Position numbers and translations under genes: made by a program | From: CAZDBA01 sp964503615 | GTDB lineage: Bacteria; Planctomycetota; Planctomycetia; Pirellulales; Pirellulaceae | Direction: 5' to 3' | DNA length: 21,855 nt | Assembly: GCA_964503615.1 (NCBI GenBank) | Contig: CAZDBA010000085.1 | Span: forward strand, 1-21,855 | The notes under the pieces: generated by a model | Seen by the model: the letters and a program-made list of their open reading frames with translations, nothing else | The model's database searches: none | What the model was told of the DNA's origin: nothing | In this document: one piece after another, positions 7,020-13,505 of the stretch | How positions within the stretch are numbered: the first letter of the stretch is position 1 | Layout: each line of letters starts with the position of its first letter

Positions 7020-8465
7020 ATGTCAACGAATGATACGTGGCTGGACCAGTTGTTTAAGCACGCCAGTGATAAGGCTGAATGGCCTCAGGCGATCGAATCA
7101 CTAGTGAAAGTTCCGTGGAAACACGAGATCGCGGAAGTAGAGCTGAACAAACTAATTCTTGATGGCGAGCAATTGGTTCCGTTCTTGCTACAGGCGCTCA
7201 AAAGCGATCGCGCCGACAATCGCGCATCGATGTTGCTGGGATTGATTGCATCGCCGACTTGTATCGCTCCGTTACAGTCGTTGCTGATGGACGATGATTC
7301 GGACTTTCAACAATTGGCAGCGATGACTCTGATGCGTGTTGGAGATGTGGCATTTCCGACTATTCAGTCGTTCTTGGCATCACCCGGAGAGCCAAGTCGA
7401 TTATTGCTGCGTCGGATGAGTGGCACTTCTTGGAATCGGGAGAATGATCGGACCGATGAGTTGATCGAAATTGCGGTTCAAATGTTTCTCAGGTCGGTTT
7501 CGGATTTGATAAATGGTGACTCAGAGATTTCAACGATTCAGGAAGCGGCGGCTAACGCGTTAATGTTTCATGGCGTGAACGAGACATCGGCAGTTGAAAG
7601 ACTAAGACCTTTGTTGGATAGTGATCGCAAGGTTGTTCAGCTTCAAGTGGCAGGGATGTTGGCTGGTGGAGGAGTTGAAATCGAACGAGCGATAGATCTT
7701 GGTATCGCGGGGTTGAATGAGAAAGAGCCGGAACTTCGAACACTCGCCGCAAAAGTTTTGGGGCGAATGGGTGAGTCGGCATTACGCGGGGTGCCTTTTC
7801 TTTTGGACCATTTGGACGAGAAAGATCGATACGCCTCAACGGCAATTAAGAAATCTTTGGTGGCGATTGGTCCGATTGGTATTCCGGATATCGTCCAAGT
7901 GATGAACAACTCCTCAAATCCGCGAGTTCGGGGAAGGTGTGCGGCGGTGTTGTCCGGAAAAGCGGCTGTGGCTGCCTTTGATGATCTTCATCGTTTGGCG
8001 ATTGAAGATCCAAACGGCAATGTGCGATACCGTGCCTCAAGGGCTCTTAAACTGATCAAACCAAAAGGAAATGCAGCTTATCTGGAAGCGATTCTATGTA
8101 ACTCGGATCATCGCGAGAATGGATCCTATCGCTGGAGAGATAGCATTATTGCTCAGCGGGGAACATATGTCATTCTGCTTTGGGAGTGCCTTGTTTCGCA
8201 GGACGAAAAGACGCGCGAGCTGACGTTCGATTTGGTCAAGCGTTTTCATTTGCACCAACATGAAACACTCGCCAGTTGCTGGGTTGGCATTGAACTCGAT
8301 TGGTTGAGCAGCGATGAACCGTCGTTGATTCACCGACGATTGGAAGCACTAACATTGTTGGATCAGTATCTAAGTTACCACGAATCGTTTTTGCGAGAAT
8401 CGGCAAAACATCCCGACGATTCGATCCGTGAATTGGCGAGCGAATTATTATCTCGGCTGGACTGA
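7020..8465 (+). CDS. HEAT-repeat protein
   Basis: A 481-aa predicted soluble, all-helical solenoid that serves as a binding or adaptor surface. Repeated helix pairs with the HEAT pattern of small and hydrophobic residues run through most of its length. Examples are LLLGLIASP...APLQSLL, ELRTLAAKVLGRMG, VRGRCAAVLSG and NVRYRASRALKLI. No catalytic motif, signal peptide or TM segment is evident. The ATG is set by GGAGG four bases upstream. It follows the TerB-like gene on the same strand, but an assembly gap of unknown length intervenes, so operon membership is likely rather than shown. HEAT-like helical proteins (for example DUF5691) accompany MoxR/DUF5682 genes elsewhere, which fits this position. 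It converges on the DUF4105 gene with 14 bp between stops. Confidence 0.85.
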   Translation: MSTNDTWLDQLFKHASDKAEWPQAIESLVKVPWKHEIAEVELNKLILDGEQLVPFLLQALKSDRADNRASMLLGLIASPTCIAPLQSLLMDDDSDFQQLAAMTLMRVGDVAFPTIQSFLASPGEPSRLLLRRMSGTSWNRENDRTDELIEIAVQMFLRSVSDLINGDSEISTIQEAAANALMFHGVNETSAVERLRPLLDSDRKVVQLQVAGMLAGGGVEIERAIDLGIAGLNEKEPELRTLAAKVLGRMGESALRGVPFLLDHLDEKDRYASTAIKKSLVAIGPIGIPDIVQVMNNSSNPRVRGRCAAVLSGKAAVAAFDDLHRLAIEDPNGNVRYRASRALKLIKPKGNAAYLEAILCNSDHRENGSYRWRDSIIAQRGTYVILLWECLVSQDEKTRELTFDLVKRFHLHQHETLASCWVGIELDWLSSDEPSLIHRRLEALTLLDQYLSYHESFLRESAKHPDDSIRELASELLSRLD

Positions 8466-8468
8466 GCC

Positions 8469-8495
8469 GCAGGGTTTAGTTATCGAAAAACCTGC
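8469..8495. terminator. Stem-loop at the convergent HEAT/DUF4105 gene ends
   Basis: GCAGG (8469-8473) plus TTT (8475-8477) can pair with AAACCTGC (8488-8495), leaving one bulged G and a 10-nt loop. The hairpin covers the end of the minus-strand DUF4105 gene and lies just after the plus-strand HEAT stop. A-rich and T-rich sides make it a possible bidirectional terminator, but the T-tracts are short. Confidence 0.4.
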
Positions 8496-9394
8496 CTCGA
8501 ATTGGCTCGGGCAATCGAGCGTTCGATTAGATAACGTTTACTGCGAATTAGCCGAGAGAAATCGGGAGAGTCGTAATGTTGAGCGGCCAGTTCATTGATA
8601 TTGGACAGGATTTCCAAGTCTTCGAACGGAATGCGGTTGTCGAGCAAGCCGTTGTCGTAGGCGTACCGGGCTGAGAATCCAGGCAGTAAAACCTTCCAAC
8701 TAAAACGAAGTTTTTCGGTTTTGAGATTGTTGACGTGCCCAACCAAATTCGTTGTGCAATTGTTGCCCAGCGAATGATAGAACTCCGGTTGCACTGCCAA
8801 TTGATTGACGCGTTGCATCACGTCGTAGAACAGTTGCTGGGATTGTTCCGCGTTGGCAACGGTTGGAAACGCATAAACCAAATCTTCTCGATGTTGAGTC
8901 CTTAGCCGAATCACGTCTCTTTCATCAGCGACGACGTACATCAGCTCAAACTGGTTACTGAGTCCCAGAAGAGGGTTGAACGCTTCGGTTTTCTCTTTTC
9001 GAACTTCGACGGACACACTCAGGTAGGTTCCATCACGCAAACCAAAGCTCAGCAGCGTATGGGCCAGGGCTGGCGTTTGCTTAAAAGGTACCACAATGAA
9101 ATCGACCGACTGGATGTCGCTGATAGGAATGGTGCGGTCGTAATGGTTGACTACAAAATCGTCCTTTGACAGATACTGGTTGTTGCGAATATTGTGGATG
9201 TGAACGGTGTCGCCCACAAAGTCCGCCGTTGGCAGAGTCGCCATTTCGGGCGCCCAATCACGATCGTTCGAGGCGCTGATACGGTCTCTGATTCGATTGG
9301 TCATAAGCGGTTGGCATCCGACCAACAACGCTAACGCAACGATCATCATTGCGGTGCGCGAAATTGGTTTCGAGTTGGCAAAGTTCTCAAACAT
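8480..9394 (-). CDS. DUF4105 lipoprotein (Lnb N-terminal periplasmic-like domain)
   Basis: A 304-aa envelope lipoprotein. The N-terminus has a signal peptide ending in the lipobox L24-V-G-C27. The rest matches the DUF4105 pattern: AHTLLSFGLRDGTYLSVSVE (111-130, His112), a YVVADERD strand (153-160), and YHSLGNNCTTNL (206-217) with Cys213. His and Cys in this order suggest the papain/NlpC-like thiol fold proposed for the family. The actual substrate is unknown. The ATG lies 3 nt after the stop of the LptC-like gene (TAG-TGG-ATG), so translation is probably coupled. It is the last gene of the kdsC-lpt run. The family call is from recognition, not a search. Confidence 0.82.
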   Translation of the reverse strand: MFENFANSKPISRTAMMIVALALLVGCQPLMTNRIRDRISASNDRDWAPEMATLPTADFVGDTVHIHNIRNNQYLSKDDFVVNHYDRTIPISDIQSVDFIVVPFKQTPALAHTLLSFGLRDGTYLSVSVEVRKEKTEAFNPLLGLSNQFELMYVVADERDVIRLRTQHREDLVYAFPTVANAEQSQQLFYDVMQRVNQLAVQPEFYHSLGNNCTTNLVGHVNNLKTEKLRFSWKVLLPGFSARYAYDNGLLDNRIPFEDLEILSNINELAAQHYDSPDFSRLIRSKRYLIERSIARANSRQVFR

Positions 9395-9397
9395 CCA

Positions 9398-12300
9398 CTA
9401 ATTGCCGAATAGGCTTCCCTTCTGTTCGAGCGATGCCTCTTGTACATTCTGGATATCGGTCCAACCATCTTCAGGGCGGTATAGGATTTTGCCCGCGGCC
9501 AGATTTCGCTGGTTGTTGGTTTGCGGTTCGATGTACGTCAGATTCGCTGTATCGCGCGGTGAACCTTCCAGTGTCAAAAGGCCTTTGGATTCACTGAAGT
9601 CGATCCGAGATCCGGTCGCGCGAAAGTCGTCTCCTACAATTACTGAACTACCTCGCGCGGTGAATTCGCTTGTTTTTTCCGTTTGGTTTCTAGGTTGCCA
9701 CTGCGCGATTTCCATTTGATCGCAAGTCATCTTGATTGCACCAGCGGGTCGAGTCGGATTGTCCGGATCGAATTGCTGGTCAAAATTGTCAACAGGCACA
9801 TACAAAGAGCGAACTTTGCCGTCGACACGAACACGACCTTGTTCCTGGTTGGCGATTAAAACGCTGTCAAAGTTCACGCGAACAAACGTTTTCTCCGAGC
9901 TTGTGACATCAGGTTGGGTTGGTGCGGATACCTGAATAATGGCGGTACCCTCTCGCTCCATTTTTCCCATTTGCCAGTTCATAACGGTACCGGGCCCGGC
10001 GGCACGCATGTTGCCAGAGCGAACATCGACCGACGCGTGGGGAACGATGATCTTTTGTTTCGCAGTTGGCTGGCCTTGTGGATCGAAGTCTTGTTTCACG
10101 AAGACAACGGGCCGGCGAACCGGTGCACGGTCGGAATCAGCGGGAGCTTGTGTAAACGCCCGTTTTTCGTTGGCGATTTGATCGACCAAAATCATCTCGT
10201 GGATTTCGATTTTGCCGATGCCCTGATCCCGCCCTCCTTTGAGTTTGCGAAAGTTAACTGGTCGGCTGAGTAATACGCTTAAGCCCTCGCTCAGCGAACG
10301 AACTTGCGAACGCTGTCCGTCTTCGTTGCTTTGTATTCCAACTGCGGAAACGTTGTCCTCAAAGTACATTTTCAGTCCGTCAAAGATCATGCCGCCTTTC
10401 CATGTGATGGTAAGATTTTGCGGTTTGACAGAGGGTGCATCAGGGGCAGCCTCGGGAGTGTTGACGGTATTTGTTTGGTCTGTCGGTTGTTCTTGCTCAG
10501 ATGTCTCGATATCCATCGAGCCACGGCCGACGACCCAGAGTCTGTTAGCAGCTTGATCCAAATGAATTTCGGGACCAGACAGGTTTAGTCCTTTGCCAAA
10601 GATGCTGGCGTTACCGCTAACGTTCATGCGGTAAATGTCTTCGTCTTGTGCTCCCTCTTGTGGGATGATGTAAAGTTGATTGCCTTTGATTTCGACCGGT
10701 TCGTCGTCAGGGTTTTCAGGGTCCAATTCGCGAACGGTAACGTTACCTTCCAGGATCAGCTTCTGAATCTTTGCATTACGTTCATGCCCGGAAAAATCGA
10801 CTTCGACCAGATCGCCATCGAAGACAAACTTGTTGCTCGGTTTCGACTCCTGAACAGTTTGAGCTGGTTGCGTGAAAACGACTTGTCGGATTCTTGGATC
10901 GATCGGAGCGTCGACACGAACGGGCTGACTCGCCGGATTGTTGGTGGGAGCGTGTTCGTGAATGATCTGAGGTAGAGGGATCTTGCTGGAACGATAGGGT
11001 GTGATCTCAGGATCGGTTTCGGATTCGATTTCGGGCGTGAATAATCGAGTAATATCCGCGGCGGTAGGATTAGGCCAGCGAAGCGTGATGTTCTTGGTCG
11101 TACCCGCCATTTGAGCTGACTCGATTTGAACGTCGCCTTCGGCATGCAATTGATGAGGCAGGTATTTCCAATTTGCAGATTTCGATTTCGATTGTGCAAG
11201 CTGCACGTCCGTTTCAGGTTTGGCGATTTCCCACAGCAAAATTTGCATGTCGTTACCGGCGATCGTCGTGTCACGATCGAGTGTGATTGCTGATTGTCCG
11301 CCGAGCGTAATCCGTTTTTGGTCTTGGGTTTCCGGTTGAATGGAAAGCGACTTTGTCCACTGCGCCGAGAACCCTTTTCCATCTTTGTAGCGTGTCATGC
11401 TGCCAGGGCCGTTGGCGATCAGTGGACCGATCGCACCGTCCTCGCGGATTCGGTATTCGAGTTCGTTGCTGGTAAAGGATTGTTGTCCTATTATCATCTC
11501 AACCCCTTCGGGGCGGCGAGCGATAACGCGGTTAAGGGACATGTCGTAGTCGAGATAGTTCGCCGAGATTCGCGCCTCACGTTCCGCCGCGTTAAGAATC
11601 GCTGGTTGTCCCGTCGCGACGATGCGGCGTAGTTGTAGATTCTGTGAACCGGATTGGGTTTCCTTGGGTTGCGTAAGCGGTTGGTCGCCAGAGACTTTGG
11701 AATCAAACATCAGCGCAAGATTGTCGCATTGCAGACTTTGTCCCGTCTCGTCCAGCTGTTTTACAAATACGTTGTTGTCGAAAGTTGCCAGTTGTCGCGC
11801 AAAGTCAAATTCGAATGCACCTTGGCAGCGAACTTCCAGCGGAGCCTTTTGCCCAGCTAGTAAACGGCTCTGCCGTTTCTCTGTTTCTGGGGTAGGATGA
11901 ATTCTTAGCCGTTGCAGAAAGCCCAGTTTCAGGCTGCGGACACCGTTGATCTTGGAAAAGTCAGTGTTAATTGCCTCCAACGGAGTGTCATGAGAAAGTT
12001 CGATGTCCAAGCTGCGACCGTAACCGTGATTACCTCCAAACTCGAACTCAACATCATCGAGCGTATAAATTTTGTGTTTCTCAAGGTGCACATTGCTGGT
12101 GAGAACTTTGAGATCATCGTCCGCGCCGATCTCGCTGGCCGGTCGGTAGATGGAGACTTGTCCGTTCAACTGCCCGCGCTGGATTTTGCCTGGATCGCCG
12201 CCTTCCAGCTTGAAAGCTCTTTCGAACTTCAAAACCGCTTTTTGGCTGCTGCGGAGCACGATCGGTACGGGTTCTTTTTCGTCGGGATTATCTGGACTGT

Positions 12301-12640
12301 TTTTCTCGACCGAGTCGTCGCGGATCACCATCGTGAACGGAAAGACCTCCACGCGACCATCGTCGTAAGGTTGGTAGTCCTGAAACAGAACGGTTCCTTG
12401 GCTGGTTTTGAGGACTTTGCAAGGCGCGAGTTCCCAGGCGTCGGTGGGAAAGAGGTGTGCGAATTGCTGTTTGCGATCGACTCGATTGCCGCTGCTGATG
12501 CGAACTGGCGAAGTGCGTTCGGTAATGTGTGCGTCGGCTTCGATTTTCGGAACCACAAATCGCGCGTACACAAGATATGAACTGACGGAAATTGCCAGCC
12601 ATATTAAATACTGCGCGATAGGGTTGATCCGATTGGGCAA
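9398..12640 (-). CDS. Giant LptC/LptA (OstA)-like LPS-transport protein
   Basis: A 1080-aa protein predicted to be anchored in the inner membrane by one N-terminal helix (residues about 10-27) and otherwise periplasmic. LptC and LptA are beta-jellyroll proteins that stack to carry LPS to the outer membrane, and are normally about 190 and 180 aa. This one is several times longer. It shows repeated OstA/LptA-like stretches in which a strand naming an ADQ/GNQ-type layer is followed by short beta strands: ISANYLDYD, VEIKGNQLYI...VSGNASIFGKGLNLSGPEI, and FTARGSSVIVGDDFRATGSRIDF near the end. Pro/Gln/Thr-rich linkers separate them. The start is TTG at 12640, preceded by AAAGGA six bases upstream. 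kdsC is just upstream, the same order as kdsC-lptC-lptA in Proteobacteria. The family call is solid in context; domain count is not resolved. Confidence 0.8.
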   Translation of the reverse strand: MPNRINPIAQYLIWLAISVSSYLVYARFVVPKIEADAHITERTSPVRISSGNRVDRKQQFAHLFPTDAWELAPCKVLKTSQGTVLFQDYQPYDDGRVEVFPFTMVIRDDSVEKNSPDNPDEKEPVPIVLRSSQKAVLKFERAFKLEGGDPGKIQRGQLNGQVSIYRPASEIGADDDLKVLTSNVHLEKHKIYTLDDVEFEFGGNHGYGRSLDIELSHDTPLEAINTDFSKINGVRSLKLGFLQRLRIHPTPETEKRQSRLLAGQKAPLEVRCQGAFEFDFARQLATFDNNVFVKQLDETGQSLQCDNLALMFDSKVSGDQPLTQPKETQSGSQNLQLRRIVATGQPAILNAAEREARISANYLDYDMSLNRVIARRPEGVEMIIGQQSFTSNELEYRIREDGAIGPLIANGPGSMTRYKDGKGFSAQWTKSLSIQPETQDQKRITLGGQSAITLDRDTTIAGNDMQILLWEIAKPETDVQLAQSKSKSANWKYLPHQLHAEGDVQIESAQMAGTTKNITLRWPNPTAADITRLFTPEIESETDPEITPYRSSKIPLPQIIHEHAPTNNPASQPVRVDAPIDPRIRQVVFTQPAQTVQESKPSNKFVFDGDLVEVDFSGHERNAKIQKLILEGNVTVRELDPENPDDEPVEIKGNQLYIIPQEGAQDEDIYRMNVSGNASIFGKGLNLSGPEIHLDQAANRLWVVGRGSMDIETSEQEQPTDQTNTVNTPEAAPDAPSVKPQNLTITWKGGMIFDGLKMYFEDNVSAVGIQSNEDGQRSQVRSLSEGLSVLLSRPVNFRKLKGGRDQGIGKIEIHEMILVDQIANEKRAFTQAPADSDRAPVRRPVVFVKQDFDPQGQPTAKQKIIVPHASVDVRSGNMRAAGPGTVMNWQMGKMEREGTAIIQVSAPTQPDVTSSEKTFVRVNFDSVLIANQEQGRVRVDGKVRSLYVPVDNFDQQFDPDNPTRPAGAIKMTCDQMEIAQWQPRNQTEKTSEFTARGSSVIVGDDFRATGSRIDFSESKGLLTLEGSPRDTANLTYIEPQTNNQRNLAAGKILYRPEDGWTDIQNVQEASLEQKGSLFGN

Positions 12641-12646
12641 CTGAAT

Positions 12647-12652
12647 TCCTTT
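12647..12652 (-). promoter_or_regulatory. Shine-Dalgarno supporting the TTG start of the LptC-like gene
   Basis: On the minus strand AAAGGA lies 6 nt before the TTG at 12640. No ATG or GTG in frame nearby gives a complete N-terminal membrane anchor, so this site decides the start. Confidence 0.6.
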
Positions 12653-12701
12653 CCAATTGCGAATAAGTCGATTGGTCAGACCGGTTTGGGTCTGTTGTAA
12701 A

Positions 12702-13226
12702 TTAGGCTCCGACGTAACTACGCACTAACTCGTCCCAGCGTTTCTGCGTTTGTAGGATTTTCTCGGTCAGTTCACGAATGGCACCCTGACCACCGGGAAG
12801 CTTCGTTGTAAAGTGTGCGGCGGTTCGGACTTCGGGAGCTGCGTCTGCAACGGCAACGGCCAGGCCGACTATGTTCATGACTCGAAGATCGGTCAAGTCA
12901 TCGCCGATATAACATACGTTTTCTGCGGTTAGGTTCAGCTCCTGAATGATCTGTTGGGCGATGGGTAGTTTGTCTTCAAAGCCTTGGCGGACGATCGGGA
13001 TCTTGAGTTCGTCCGCCCTGACTTTAACGATATGCGAAGATCGCGCGGTTAAGATCGCGAAGTGGTGACCGGTTTGCTGCCAAAGTTTGATTCCCATTCC
13101 GTCACGCACATGAAATTTCTTCGATTCGATCCCTTGGTTATCGAACGAGATCCCACCATCGGTGAGAACGCCATCGACATCAGAGATGATCAATCGAATA
13201 GGTTGTATGCGCTGGTCCAGCTTCAT
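12702..13226 (-). CDS. kdsC: 3-deoxy-D-manno-octulosonate 8-phosphate phosphatase (KdsC)
   Basis: This HAD-superfamily phosphatase hydrolyses Kdo-8-phosphate to Kdo, the sugar joining lipid A to core LPS. The protein is 174 aa, the usual cap-less KdsC length. Catalytic motifs are visible: motif I D16-V-D18-G with following LTDG, motif II Thr60 in LTAR, a Lys at about 86 (FEDKL), and motif III/IV G-D109-D110-LTD. The C-terminal GGQGAIRE (145-152) is typical of KdsC. The enzyme is cytoplasmic, Mg-dependent and usually tetrameric. The large LptC-like gene follows 61 nt downstream on the same strand. A sialic-acid or related sugar phosphatase of the same subfamily is a less likely alternative given the Lpt neighbour. 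Confidence 0.92.
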   Translation of the reverse strand: MKLDQRIQPIRLIISDVDGVLTDGGISFDNQGIESKKFHVRDGMGIKLWQQTGHHFAILTARSSHIVKVRADELKIPIVRQGFEDKLPIAQQIIQELNLTAENVCYIGDDLTDLRVMNIVGLAVAVADAAPEVRTAAHFTTKLPGGQGAIRELTEKILQTQKRWDELVRSYVGA

Positions 13227-13505
13227 ACTTATTTCGTGTGTAGGTGTAGGGTTTTCAGAATCGACGGGGATTCTAGCCAGAGGGCGGCTTTCAAAGCAAC
13301 GCTAAGGCAGATGCTAGCGGGGATTGCATCTGTGAACTACTTGAGTACGTTTTTGCAAGCATCCGCAACGCGAACTACAATTTGGTACTAATCCCCGACA
13401 CTTCTACGAGAATTCAAGATGCTTTCAGTTCAGAAATCGCAGTGCAAGATCGCGTTGATGGTCTCATGTTTTTGCTTCGCTAAAAGAGACATCTTTTGGC
13501 AGTCG
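13227..13505. other. Intergenic region between M1 aminopeptidase stop and kdsC start
   Basis: 279 bp with no credible gene on either strand. The half near the aminopeptidase stop contains an imperfect hairpin (13457-13493). The half near kdsC should hold the kdsC promoter, but no clear sigma-70-type elements are seen. Confidence 0.5.
13457..13493 (-). terminator. Imperfect stem-loop downstream of the M1 aminopeptidase gene
   Basis: Reading the minus strand, GATG-TCTC pairs with GAGA-CATC with one bulged base. An inner TTTT...AAAA with GC pairs extends it around a GAA tip. It begins 12 nt past the aminopeptidase stop. No U-run follows on the minus strand, although TTTT follows on the plus strand. 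It separates the aminopeptidase from the kdsC transcription unit. Confidence 0.35.

Noticed and set aside
11912..12580. Long plus-strand frame (222 aa) opposite the LptC-like gene
   Set aside because: Lies wholly within the coding strand of a well-supported gene and shows no family motif; an antisense shadow.
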